NCBI GenBank assembly: GCA_025925615.1
Contig: JAICLN010000052.1
Coordinates: 1-14,793, forward strand
DNA from: Actinomycetospora sp.
GTDB taxonomy: Bacteria; Actinomycetota; Actinomycetes; Mycobacteriales; Pseudonocardiaceae
Length of the DNA: 14,793 nucleotides
Direction: 5' to 3'
Below, one piece after another: positions 7,578 to 14,065 of this stretch; the stretch's first letter is position 1; every line of letters starts with the position of its first letter. Under the pieces are notes generated by a model that did no database searches, was not told the DNA's origin, and was given only the letters and a program-made list of their open reading frames with translations. The position numbers were made by a program, and so were the translations under genes.

Positions 7578-8720
7578 GTGAACGCCCCGCCCGGTCTGTC
7601 CACCGTCACCTCGGGGCCGGCGCTCGGTGTCCCCGCCGACCCGGTCCCCCCGGTGCCCGACGTCGGGCGCATCGCGATCCTGCGCGCCAACGGCCTCGGC
7701 GACCTGATCGTCGCCGAGCCGGCGCTCGCGGCCGTGCGGGCCACCTACCCCGAGGCGGAGATCACGCTGCTCGGCGCGCCGCACCACGACGCGCTGCTGG
7801 CGGGCCGCCCGTCCCCCGTGGACCGGGTCGTCGTGGTGCCCCCGGTGCACGGCGTGCGGGCGTACCCCCACTCCGTCCCGGACGTCTCCGAGGACGAGCT
7901 CGAGGCGTGGGTCGCGCCGCTGCGGGCGTACGGCTACGACCTCGCGATCCAGATGCACGGCGGCGGCGGCAACTCGAACCGCCTGCTCGACCGGCTCGGG
8001 GCGCGGGTGACGGCGGGCACGGCGGCGCCCGGTGCGCCGAGACCCGACCGCTGGGTGCCCTACACCCCCTACCAGCACGACACGCTGCGCTGGAACGAGC
8101 TCGCCGCGGCCGTCGGCGCCCGGGCCGACCGGGTGGAACCGCGGCTCGCGGTGACCGCCGAGGACCTCGCCGCCTCGCTCGACGCCGTGCCCGCGGCCGA
8201 CGACCCGCTGGTCGTGGTGCACCCCGGCGCCACCGACGCCCGCCGCTGCTACCCCGAGGAGCGGCTCGGGGCGGTCGCGGCCGCCCTGCCGGGAGCCCGC
8301 GTCGTCGTGGTGGGCGGGGAGTCGGAGGCCGACCGGGTCGCCCGCGTCGCCGACGGGTACCGCGGGACGACGGGGCATGACCCGGAGACCGTCGTCGGGA
8401 GCCTGTCCCTGCCCGGGCTGGTGGGGCTGCTCGCGCGGGCCGACCTCGTCGTCGGCAACGACTCCGGGCCCCGGCACATCGCCGGTGCGGTGGGCACGCC
8501 GACCGTCGCCGTCTTCACCTACGCGAACCTCGCCGACGTCGCCCCGCTCACCCGCGTGTGGCACCGCGTGCTCGTGTCCTGGCACGGCGGGTGCCGGGTG
8601 TGCGGGATGCGGGTGCTCGAGGGCTGGTGCGGGCACGGCGAGTCGGCCACCCACGACGTCGGGGTCGACGACGTCCGCGACGCCGCCCTCGACCTGTGGA
8701 CGCAGGGCGGCGTCACCTGA
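7578..8720 (+). CDS. Glycosyltransferase family 9 (heptosyltransferase-like)
   Basis: A 380-aa GT-B glycosyltransferase of the ADP-heptose:LPS heptosyltransferase family (GT9). Seen: RIAILRANGLGDLIVAEPAL at residues 31-50, where D42 matches the catalytic Asp of WaaC/WaaF. The C-terminal donor domain has VVVHPGATDARRCYPEERLG and ADLVVGNDSGPRHIAGAVGT, the latter the GT9 GNDSG-P-H signature. The first 28 residues are Pro/Gly-rich and extra. Near the C-terminus C339, C342, C351 and H353 form a cluster (CRVCGMRVLEGWCGH). Actinomycetes lack LPS, so the sugar and acceptor are unknown; cell-wall or secondary glycoconjugates are possible. GTG 7578 is the best available start, though no good Shine-Dalgarno precedes it. 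Its stop overlaps that of convergent selD by 8 bp. Confidence 0.87.
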   Translation: MNAPPGLSTVTSGPALGVPADPVPPVPDVGRIAILRANGLGDLIVAEPALAAVRATYPEAEITLLGAPHHDALLAGRPSPVDRVVVVPPVHGVRAYPHSVPDVSEDELEAWVAPLRAYGYDLAIQMHGGGGNSNRLLDRLGARVTAGTAAPGAPRPDRWVPYTPYQHDTLRWNELAAAVGARADRVEPRLAVTAEDLAASLDAVPAADDPLVVVHPGATDARRCYPEERLGAVAAALPGARVVVVGGESEADRVARVADGYRGTTGHDPETVVGSLSLPGLVGLLARADLVVGNDSGPRHIAGAVGTPTVAVFTYANLADVAPLTRVWHRVLVSWHGGCRVCGMRVLEGWCGHGESATHDVGVDDVRDAALDLWTQGGVT

Positions 8721-9717
8721 GCCGCAGGGTCGTCCCCTCCGCCGGGACGAGCTCCCCGATCACCGGCGCGCCGGGGATCTCGCCGACGAGCAGCAGCCCG
8801 CCGGAGGTCTGGGCGTCCGCGAGCAGCAGCCGGTCGTCCTCCCCGACCGACCCGAACGCGGTCTCCCCCGCGACCCAGTCCAGGTTGCGCCGCGACCCGC
8901 CGGAGACGTACCCGTCCCGCACGGCCTCCCGGGCGCCGTCGAGGTAGGGCACGGCCGCGTGGTCGATCACCGCGGTCACCCCCGAGGCCCGCGCGAGCTT
9001 GAAGGCGTGCCCGAGCAGCCCGAAGCCGGTGACGTCGGTCCCGGCGACGATCCCGGACGCGACGGCGGCGCCGGAGGCGTCGGCGTTGAGCGTCGCCATG
9101 GTCTCGACGGCGTGGCCGAAGACCTCGCCGGTGACCTTGTGGCGGTTGTTGAGGACGCCGAGGCCCAGCGGCTTGGTGAGCGAGAGCGGCAGGCCCGCGC
9201 GCCCGGCGTCGTTGCGGATCAGCTTCTCCGGGTCGGCGGTCCCCGTGACGGCCATGCCGTACTTGGGCTCCGGGTCGTCGACGGAGTGCCCGCCCGCGAC
9301 GTGGCAGCCGGCGGTGTCGGCGACGGCGAGCCCGCCGCGCAGCACCTCGGCGGCCAGCTCGAGGGGCAGCAGGTCGCGCGGCCAGCACAGCAGGTTGAGC
9401 GCGACGACGGGCCGGCCGCCCATCGCGTACACGTCGGAGAGCGCGTTGGCGGCGGCGATGCGGCCCCAGTCGTAGGGGTCGTCGACGACGGGGGTGAAGA
9501 AGTCGGTGGTGGCGATCAGCGCGAGCCCGTCGCGGATGGTCACCGCGGCCGCGTCGTCGCCGTCCTCGAGGCCCACGAGCAGCTCGCCGGTCCGGGGCGT
9601 CGACGGCGCGGGCGCGAGACCGCGCACCACGGACTCGAGCTCGCCGGGCGGAATCTTGCAGGCGCACCCCCCGCCGTGCGCGTAACCGGTGAGGCGCGTC
9701 GGGGTGGCGGTGCTCAT
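8713..9717 (-). CDS. selD: Selenide, water dikinase (selenophosphate synthase)
   Basis: A 334-aa cytosolic enzyme that makes monoselenophosphate from selenide and ATP, the selenium donor for selenocysteine and 2-selenouridine. Seen: YAHGGGCACKIPPGEL near the N-terminus, with C18 as the redox-active residue (Cys here, Sec in some relatives) and K21; then TTDFFTPVVDDPYDWGRIAA, ANALSDVYAMGGRPVVALNL, GGHSVDDPEPKYGMAVTG, ILLTKPLG-like LSLTKPLGLGVL, GTDVTGFGLLGH and DAQTSGGLLL. These cover the AIRS-type ATP-binding and C-terminal domains. ATG 9717 is preferred because AGGA lies 8 bases upstream; ATG 9726 is an alternative that adds three residues. No selA, selB or tRNA-Sec is in the window. It follows the DUF742 gene by 22 bases, so the two are probably co-transcribed. 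Its stop overlaps the convergent GT9 stop. Confidence 0.96.
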   Translation of the reverse strand: MSTATPTRLTGYAHGGGCACKIPPGELESVVRGLAPAPSTPRTGELLVGLEDGDDAAAVTIRDGLALIATTDFFTPVVDDPYDWGRIAAANALSDVYAMGGRPVVALNLLCWPRDLLPLELAAEVLRGGLAVADTAGCHVAGGHSVDDPEPKYGMAVTGTADPEKLIRNDAGRAGLPLSLTKPLGLGVLNNRHKVTGEVFGHAVETMATLNADASGAAVASGIVAGTDVTGFGLLGHAFKLARASGVTAVIDHAAVPYLDGAREAVRDGYVSGGSRRNLDWVAGETAFGSVGEDDRLLLADAQTSGGLLLVGEIPGAPVIGELVPAEGTTLRLR

Positions 9718-9739
9718 GCCCACCATCCTGCGCCCGCCG

Positions 9740-10381
9740 CTACAGCCGGCGCAGCCCCCGCAGCACGCGTGCCATCACCGCGCGGTCCGGGCCCTTCCCG
9801 GGCTCGAGGCGGTCCAGCGTCCGGTGCACGGTCAGCGTGCCCTCGTCGGCCATGTCGCCGATGAGGACGCGCGCGACGCCGAGCGGTACCCGCAGCAGCG
9901 CGGCCACCTCGGCGACCGACCGCGGGCCGTCGCACAGCTCGCTGATCGCCCGGTGCTCCGGGTCCTCGAACGCCCGGCGCGGCGACGGGACCGACACCAG
10001 CGTCTCGATCCGCAGGTCGGGCCGCGCCCGCGTCCGCCCGCGGGTACGCACGTAGGGCCGCACGGAGACCCGGGGCTCGATCCCCGCCGCCCGGTTGCTC
10101 AGCTCGGCGAGGTGCAGCGGGGCGGTCGGGGTGTCGTCGGACCCGGACACGAACGCCGCCCCCAGCCGCGCGATGCGGGCGCTCTCCGTCCGCCGCACGA
10201 GCGTCGGCTCGGGCAGCGACCGTTGCCCCGGGATCGATCCAGGCGGCGCCGACGGCTCGAGCGGTGAGGACGACGGGGCCGGTGAGGACGACGGCGCCGG
10301 GAACCGGGCGCCCGTCCGGCCGACGCCCTGCCGACGCCGCAGCCAGGGGCGACGCCCGCCCTCACCGCCCTCGTCGGTCAC
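9740..10381 (-). CDS. DUF742 family protein (orphan conservon-type component)
   Basis: A 213-aa protein. Known: DUF742 proteins are usually the third member of actinobacterial conservons (histidine-kinase-like protein, roadblock/LC7, DUF742, small GTPase); their biochemical role is unclear. Seen: the DUF742 domain over about the last 110 residues, with VRPYVRTRGRTRARPDLRIE, ISELCDGPRSVAEVAALLRV, PLGVARVLIGDMADEGTLTV and the C-terminal VLRGLRRL, including a winged-helix-like segment. The first 100 residues are a Pro/Ser/Arg-rich extension with an APSSSP repeat. No conservon partner lies next to it; selD follows instead. GTG 10381 is chosen because a promoter (10445-10474) would start the RNA downstream of the other in-frame GTG at 10474. 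If 10474 is used the protein is 244 aa. Confidence 0.85.
   Translation of the reverse strand: MTDEGGEGGRRPWLRRRQGVGRTGARFPAPSSSPAPSSSPLEPSAPPGSIPGQRSLPEPTLVRRTESARIARLGAAFVSGSDDTPTAPLHLAELSNRAAGIEPRVSVRPYVRTRGRTRARPDLRIETLVSVPSPRRAFEDPEHRAISELCDGPRSVAEVAALLRVPLGVARVLIGDMADEGTLTVHRTLDRLEPGKGPDRAVMARVLRGLRRL
10263..10298 (+). repeat. 18-bp tandem repeat, two copies
   Basis: GGTGAGGACGACGGGGCC is repeated head to tail, 10263-10280 and 10281-10298, with one base changed. It lies in the DUF742 gene and encodes the repeated APSSSP of the disordered N-terminal linker. It is in frame, so copy-number change would only alter linker length. Confidence 0.8.
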
Positions 10382-10418
10382 GCTCTGTGCCCACTTCCCG
10401 TGCTCCGAGTGCAACGTG

Positions 10419-10440
10419 TCGCCCGAACACGAACGGGCGA
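10419..10440. promoter_or_regulatory. Inverted repeat at the DUF742-selD transcription start
   Basis: TCGCCCG (10419-10425) and CGGGCGA (10434-10440) are perfect 7-bp arms around an 8-base centre. The repeat begins 4 bases downstream of the proposed -10 box, so it covers the expected start site. CGAACGGGCGA, spanning its right arm (10430-10440), recurs at 10516-10526. It could be a repressor operator or a 5' leader hairpin. Confidence 0.45.
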
Positions 10441-10444
10441 GGTC

Positions 10445-10474
10445 ACGGTACGGGGTCGAAACGATCAACGTCAC
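10445..10474 (-). promoter_or_regulatory. Candidate promoter of the DUF742-selD unit
   Basis: On the minus strand, GTGACG (10474-10469) and TACCGT (10450-10445) are 18 bases apart. The -10 fits TANNNT and the -35 matches TTGACA at four of six positions. Start near 10438 gives a leader of about 57 bases to GTG 10381. Confidence 0.45.
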
Positions 10475-10487
10475 CCTCCGTGCAGCG

Positions 10488-10499
10488 CGTCACGTGACG
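10488..10499. promoter_or_regulatory. 12-bp perfect palindrome upstream of the DUF742-selD promoter
   Basis: CGTCACGTGACG is a perfect dyad 13 bases upstream of the proposed -35 box. Four GTCAC pentamers lie within 10377-10493, one of them in this palindrome. It could be an activator or repressor site; no factor can be named. Confidence 0.35.
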
Positions 10500-10638
10500 A
10501 GAGATCTCCGACGACCGAACGGGCGACAGCTCTGGTACTCCCGGGGGCGGGCACCCCCACCGGCCGGGTTGGGCCGTCCGAGTGCGCCGTTCCGGTGAGC
10601 TGAGGTGGCCCAGGCCTCCCTCGGGGCGGGTGGAGGAC

Positions 10639-10748
10639 TACTCTGAGGGTGGCCCTGCCTTCGACCTCTCGGCAGGGCTCATCTCGACGGAGCCCGGGGT
10701 CGGCGTCGTTCCACCCGGTCCGCCGGGACGCCGCTCCCGGGTTTCGTT
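10639..10748 (+). ncRNA. Candidate small RNA with two hairpins, or S4-gene terminator read from the other strand
   Basis: On the plus strand a -10-like TACTCT (10639-10644) is followed 7 bases later by a perfect 8-bp hairpin: GCCCTGCC (10652-10659), an 11-base loop, GGCAGGGC (10671-10678). After 14 bases comes a 15-position stem (10693-10707 with 10727-10741) with 13 Watson-Crick pairs, one G-U and one mismatch. TTTCGTT follows (10742-10748), a U-rich tail rare in this DNA. This is the layout of a roughly 98-nt independent small RNA. No -35 box is visible. The simpler reading is that the large stem ends the minus-strand S4 gene, whose stop is 16 bases away. No known RNA family was recognised. 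Confidence 0.35.
10693..10741. terminator. Strong 15-bp stem, possible bidirectional terminator
   Basis: Arms 10693-10707 and 10727-10741 pair at 14 of 15 positions, counting one G-U, around a 19-base loop. CCCGGG forms both outer ends. On the plus strand TTTCGTT follows directly. On the minus strand the stem begins 16 bases after the S4 gene stop, without a U-tract. A terminator role on at least one strand is likely. Confidence 0.6.
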
Positions 10749-10756
10749 GCGCCTGC

Positions 10757-10996
10757 TCACGAGTCGGGCTCGTCGGCCACCACGCGGGCCCGTTCCCCCG
10801 CGAGCGCGACGACGTCCCCGTGCTCCAGCTGCCGGCCGCGACGGGTCTCGGCACGGCCGTTGACGGTGACCTCCCCGGCCGCCACGACGTCCTTCGCGTC
10901 GGCGCCGTGCTCGACGAGGCCCGACAGCTTGAGGAACTGGCCGAGCCGGATCGTCCCCCGGACGCCGACGTCCCTGACCGGTGTGCGATCACCCAC
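10757..10996 (-). CDS. S4-domain RNA-binding protein (YbcJ-like)
   Basis: A 79-aa protein that is almost entirely one S4 RNA-binding domain. Seen: IRLGQFLKLSGLVEHGADAK, DVVAAGEVTVNGRAETRRGR and QLEHGDVVALAG. These match the E. coli YbcJ pattern, including VNG-x-x-ETRRGR, the loop that contacts RNA. Role is probably in ribosome or RNA metabolism; the exact target is unknown. GTG 10996 is chosen because GGGAGGA lies 7 bases upstream. A longer reading from GTG 11041 (94 aa) has only a weak ribosome site and would nearly touch the divergent exporter start at 11050. A strong hairpin follows its stop. Confidence 0.88.
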   Translation of the reverse strand: MGDRTPVRDVGVRGTIRLGQFLKLSGLVEHGADAKDVVAAGEVTVNGRAETRRGRQLEHGDVVALAGERARVVADEPDS

Positions 10997-11049
10997 CGCC
11001 GCATCCTCCCAGCCCGGGTCCGTCCCGCCGGTCTGGTCCACTGACCGGC

Positions 11050-11817
11050 GTGCTCCCCGACCCCGTCCTGCTGGTCCTCGCCGGTGTCGGCGCGGGGCTC
11101 TCGGGCTCGATGGCAGGCCTCGCGTCGCTGTTCTCCTACCCGGCTCTGCTGGCGGTCGGGCTCCCGCCGACGGTGGCGAACCAGACGAACACCATCGCGC
11201 TGGCGACCGCGAGCATCGGGTCGATCGTCGGGTCCCGCCCGGAACTGCGTGGCCAGCGTGCCCGCGTGCTGCGGCTGCTCCCGCTCACGGTGCTCGGCGG
11301 CGTGATCGGCGGGTCCCTGGTGCTGGTGACGCCATCGGACACGTTCGCGCTCATCGTCCCGTTCCTGGTCGGCGGGGCCTCGCTGGTCCTGCTCCGCCCG
11401 CCGCGGCCGGCGGAGCCGGGCACCGCGCCCGCGACGGGGCGAGCGGGGACCGGGCGGCCCGGGTTCGCGACGGTGCTCGGCGCGATCGCCATCGGCGTCT
11501 ACTCCGGCTACTTCGGCGCCGCCGCGGGCGTCCTCATGCTGGCGCTGCTCACCCGGCTGCTCGCGGACACGCTGGTGCGGGTCAACGCCGTCAAGAACGT
11601 GCTGCTCGGGGCCTCGAACGCGGTCGCCGCGATCGGGTTCATCGTGCTCGGCGACGTGGTGTGGAGTGCCGCGATCCCGCTGGCCGCCGGCCTGCTCGTC
11701 GGGAACTACACCGGGCCGGCGATCGCCCGACGCCTCCCGCCGGTGGTGCTGCGGGTCGGCATCGCCGTGGCCGGGCTGGTGCTCGCGGTGGTCCTGTTCG
11801 TCGACGCCGTGCGCTAG
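11050..11817 (+). CDS. TauE/SafE family membrane exporter (DUF81)
   Basis: A 255-aa inner-membrane protein of the TauE/SafE (DUF81) family, proposed exporters or permeases of sulfite, sulfoacetate and related anions. Seen: two repeated halves, each with a Gly-rich first helix. The first is LAGVGAGLSGSMAGLASLFS, with PALLAVGLPPTVANQTNTIA after it. The second is IAIGVYSGYFGAAAGVLMLA, with VNAVKNVLLGASNAVAAIGF after it, typical of the family. About seven hydrophobic segments are visible and the C-terminus ends in a long one (VGIAVAGLVLAVVLFV). Substrate cannot be read from sequence or neighbours. GTG 11050 is preferred; no clear Shine-Dalgarno is present. It diverges from the S4 gene across 53 bases and converges on yqeY, sharing CTAG as both stops. 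Confidence 0.88.
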   Translation: MLPDPVLLVLAGVGAGLSGSMAGLASLFSYPALLAVGLPPTVANQTNTIALATASIGSIVGSRPELRGQRARVLRLLPLTVLGGVIGGSLVLVTPSDTFALIVPFLVGGASLVLLRPPRPAEPGTAPATGRAGTGRPGFATVLGAIAIGVYSGYFGAAAGVLMLALLTRLLADTLVRVNAVKNVLLGASNAVAAIGFIVLGDVVWSAAIPLAAGLLVGNYTGPAIARRLPPVVLRVGIAVAGLVLAVVLFVDAVR

Positions 11818-12266
11818 GAGCCCGACAGCTGCCGCTTCACCTCGGTCGACACCCGCTTGCCGTCGGCCCGCGACCCCACCTGCGGCTGCACGACCTTCAT
11901 GACCTGCCCCATCTGGCGGGGCCCCTCCGCGCCGGTCTCGGCGATCGCGGTGGCCACCAGCGCGGTGAGCTCCTCGTCGGTCAGCGGCTGCGGCAGGTAC
12001 TCGGCGAGGACCTGCTCCTCGGCACGCTCCCGCTCGGCCAGCTCGGTGCGCCCGGCCCCGTCGAACGCCTCGGCCGACTCCCGGCGCTTCTTGGTCTCGC
12101 GGGTGAGCACGCCCAGCACGTCGTCGTCGGTGAGGTCGTGGTGGGCCTCGCCCGAGGTCTCGGCGTTCGTGACCGCCGTGAGCGCCATACGCAGGGTCGC
12201 GACCCGCACCTCGTCGCGGGCCTTCATGGCGGTCGTCAGGTCGCTGCGCAGCCGGTCCTTGAGCAC
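11814..12266 (-). CDS. GatB/YqeY domain protein
   Basis: A 150-aa cytosolic protein of the YqeY family, related to the tail domain of the GatB amidotransferase subunit, which binds tRNA. The role of stand-alone YqeY is not established. Seen: VLKDRLRSDLTTAMKARDEV, RVATLRMALTAVTNAE, LTRETKKRRESAEAF, ERAEEQVLAEYLPQPLTDEE and the final GQVMKVVQPQVGSRADGKRV, all typical. Length matches the family. GTG 12266 has no close Shine-Dalgarno, but TAGGCT (12279-12274, minus strand) ends exactly 7 bases upstream, a typical -10 for a leaderless actinobacterial mRNA. The SDR gene ends 32 bases upstream on the same strand. Its TAG stop lies inside the CTAG that also ends the convergent exporter. Confidence 0.93.
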   Translation of the reverse strand: MLKDRLRSDLTTAMKARDEVRVATLRMALTAVTNAETSGEAHHDLTDDDVLGVLTRETKKRRESAEAFDGAGRTELAERERAEEQVLAEYLPQPLTDEELTALVATAIAETGAEGPRQMGQVMKVVQPQVGSRADGKRVSTEVKRQLSGS

Positions 12267-12298
12267 GTCGGACAGCCTAGCCGCGGTGGTCCACCCCG

Positions 12299-13036
12299 TT
12301 AGGTGAGCGCGCGGACCAGCGGCATCGGCATCAGCCGCAGCGCCGGGCCGAGCAACGACCACGGCCAGCGCGGCACGTAGGCGTGGGCCGGCCGGCGCTC
12401 GATCGCCTCGACCAGGGCCCGCACGCCGGTGGGCCCGTCGACCGCGAACGGCATCGTCATGCCCGCGTTGAGGTCGGTGCGGATGAAGCCGGGCGCGATC
12501 GTCGTGACGTCGATCGCGGTGCCGGCCACGTCGGAGCGGATGCCCTCGGCGAGCGTCGACAGCCCGGCCTTCGCCGCGGCGTACACGGTCTGGGCGCCGC
12601 GCAGGCCGCGGTCGGCCGCGACCGAGGAGATGACGACGAGGTGCCCGGAACCCTGCTCGCGGAAGATCTCCATCGCGGCCTCGCACTGGGCGATCGCGGC
12701 GACGAAGTTCGTGCGCGCGGTGCGCAGGTTGGCGTCCGGCTTCCCGGACCCCACCGGCCGCCCGTCCCCGACACCGGCGTTGACCACCACGCGGTCGAGC
12801 CCGCCGAGGTCCTCGCGCACGCGGGCGAACACGGCCGCCACCGCGTCGTCGTCGGTGACGTCGAGGGTGGCGGTCAGCACCGTCGGCGCCCCGGCCGGAG
12901 CGGTGAGCTCGGCGGCGAGGGCCTCGAGGCGGTCGGCCCGGCGGGCGGCGAGGGCGAGCTCGTGACCCCGGGCGGCGAACGCCCGGGCCATCCCCTCGCC
13001 GAGGCCGGAGCTCGCCCCGGTGATCAGCGTGCGCAT
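12299..13036 (-). CDS. SDR-family oxidoreductase, substrate unknown
   Basis: A 245-aa classical short-chain dehydrogenase. Seen: TGASSGLG at residues 6-13 for NAD(P) binding, AARRADRLE (R32, R33) suggesting NADPH, D59 in TLDVTD, NAG at 86-88, N110, S138 in VVISSVAAD, and Y152 with K156 in VYAAAKAG, so the full catalytic set is present. IAPGFIRTDLN follows, as usual. The C-terminus (WPWSLLGPALRLMPMPLVRA) is hydrophobic and may touch the membrane or substrate. The substrate cannot be predicted. ATG 13036 starts right at the Rossmann strand (MRTLITGASSG) with only a weak ribosome site. It lies 31 bases after the VOC gene on the same strand and 32 bases before yqeY, so these genes may form one unit. 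Confidence 0.9.
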   Translation of the reverse strand: MRTLITGASSGLGEGMARAFAARGHELALAARRADRLEALAAELTAPAGAPTVLTATLDVTDDDAVAAVFARVREDLGGLDRVVVNAGVGDGRPVGSGKPDANLRTARTNFVAAIAQCEAAMEIFREQGSGHLVVISSVAADRGLRGAQTVYAAAKAGLSTLAEGIRSDVAGTAIDVTTIAPGFIRTDLNAGMTMPFAVDGPTGVRALVEAIERRPAHAYVPRWPWSLLGPALRLMPMPLVRALT

Positions 13037-13067
13037 ACGGCCATCAGATCACCGCCGGACGCTCCGA

Positions 13068-13436
13068 TCACCGGTGGGCGACGACGTTCACCACGACCCC
13101 GCCCGGCGTCCGCACGAAGAACCGGCGCACTCCCCACGGCTCGTCGGTCGGCGGGTGCTCGATCCGCAGCCCGGCGTTCCGCGCCCGCGCGTGCAGGGCG
13201 TCGACGGTGGCCGGGGTGTCGACCTCCACCGAGACCGCCGCGTCCACCGGGGCCGTGGCGTCCCGGGAGACGAGCTGCACCTGGACGGGCTGGCTCACCC
13301 CGGGCGCCCCGTGGTTCACCACCCAGCCCTGGTCCATGGCGGTCTCCAGGCCGAGGAGTCCGGTCCAGAACGGCGCGTCGGCTGCCGGGTCGAGGACGGG
13401 GAGGTTCGCGACGACGCGCCGGACCGGGGTGCTCAT
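13068..13436 (-). CDS. VOC / glyoxalase-like domain protein
   Basis: A 122-aa cytosolic protein of the vicinal oxygen chelate superfamily (glyoxalase, bleomycin-resistance and dioxygenase-like). Seen: VRRVVANLPVLDPAADAPFW with TGLLGLETAMDQGWVVNH, then QPVQVQLVSRD, AVSVEVDTPATVDALHARAR, IEHPPTDEPWGVRRFFVRTP and GGVVVNVVAH. This is the two-module beta-alpha-beta-beta-beta pattern; the PWGVRRFFVRTPGG ending is classic. Metal ligands are not all apparent, so catalysis is uncertain. Length fits a single-domain VOC protein. ATG 13436 has GGGGAGG about 10 bases upstream. It is flanked by the membrane-protein gene upstream (59-base gap) and the SDR gene downstream. Function beyond the fold is unknown. 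Confidence 0.86.
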   Translation of the reverse strand: MSTPVRRVVANLPVLDPAADAPFWTGLLGLETAMDQGWVVNHGAPGVSQPVQVQLVSRDATAPVDAAVSVEVDTPATVDALHARARNAGLRIEHPPTDEPWGVRRFFVRTPGGVVVNVVAHR

Positions 13437-13495
13437 GAGCGCTGAGCCTCCCCGGCGACCGGCGCGCCGTCTTGGACGGATCCGATCCGGCGCCG

Positions 13496-13987
13496 TCACC
13501 GCGTCGCGACGAGGACCGGCGCGCCCGGCAGCGTCCGGACCCGCTGCATCGTCACCTGGCCCTGCACGCCGAGGCTGACCGCGATGAAGAGCAGCACGCT
13601 CGAGGAGTTCACGGCGTTCGCGGTGGGCGCGACCGCGCCGGCGAGCACGTCGAGCCCGATGTGGATCCCGATCCCGACGATCCACAGCACCGCCGTCAGC
13701 GCGTGGCCCTGGGTCCAGACGGCGCCGTCGCGGACCCACAGCGTCACCGTCGCCGCCCGCACCAGCCCGAGCGCCGCGCCGATCACCAGGCCGGCCACGA
13801 GCAGCGTCCAGCCGACGACCGACACCGGATGTGTCCCGGCGGTCGAGGCCACCTCGACCACGCCGACGACCCCGAGGATCCCCGCGACCCGAAGCCGGCG
13901 CGCCGTGAACTGCCGCACGCGCAGCTGGTTGTAGAGGATCCAGCCCAGCACCGCGATCCCGATGATGACCTGCAGCGGCCCGCTCAT
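13496..13987 (-). CDS. Small multi-pass membrane protein, DUF1453-like
   Basis: A 163-aa membrane protein of unknown function. It resembles actinobacterial DUF1453/CcdC-like proteins: the first helix runs straight into a basic motif (VIIGIAVLGWILYNQLRVRQ, then FTARRLR), and a GALLGL-like turn appears as IGAALGLVRAATVTLWVRDG. About five hydrophobic segments are visible (near residues 5-20, 34-49, 56-76, 96-112 and 130-145). The polar linker GAVAPTANAVNSSS precedes the last helix. No catalytic motif is seen. ATG 13987 has GGGGAGG upstream at good spacing. It diverges from the sensor gene across 147 bases that hold the palindrome and direct repeats, so both genes may share a regulator. Family assignment is from memory and moderate. 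Confidence 0.8.
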   Translation of the reverse strand: MSGPLQVIIGIAVLGWILYNQLRVRQFTARRLRVAGILGVVGVVEVASTAGTHPVSVVGWTLLVAGLVIGAALGLVRAATVTLWVRDGAVWTQGHALTAVLWIVGIGIHIGLDVLAGAVAPTANAVNSSSVLLFIAVSLGVQGQVTMQRVRTLPGAPVLVATR

Positions 13988-14065
13988 CGTCCTCGTCCTC
14001 CCCCGGCTCGTGGGCCCTGACGGCCCGGACCCCGAGAAGGCTCGTCCGGCACGCGGCCGGGAGCG

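Noticed and set aside
9660..9680. An in-frame UGA (selenocysteine) at the SelD active site
   Set aside because: The codon at the redox position is TGC (Cys) and no in-frame TGA is found before the normal stop.
10382..10756. A selenocysteine tRNA (selC) near selD
   Set aside because: I looked on both strands for a long-variable-arm tRNA with a UCA anticodon loop and a GGTTC T-loop. Hairpins exist but neither hallmark is present.
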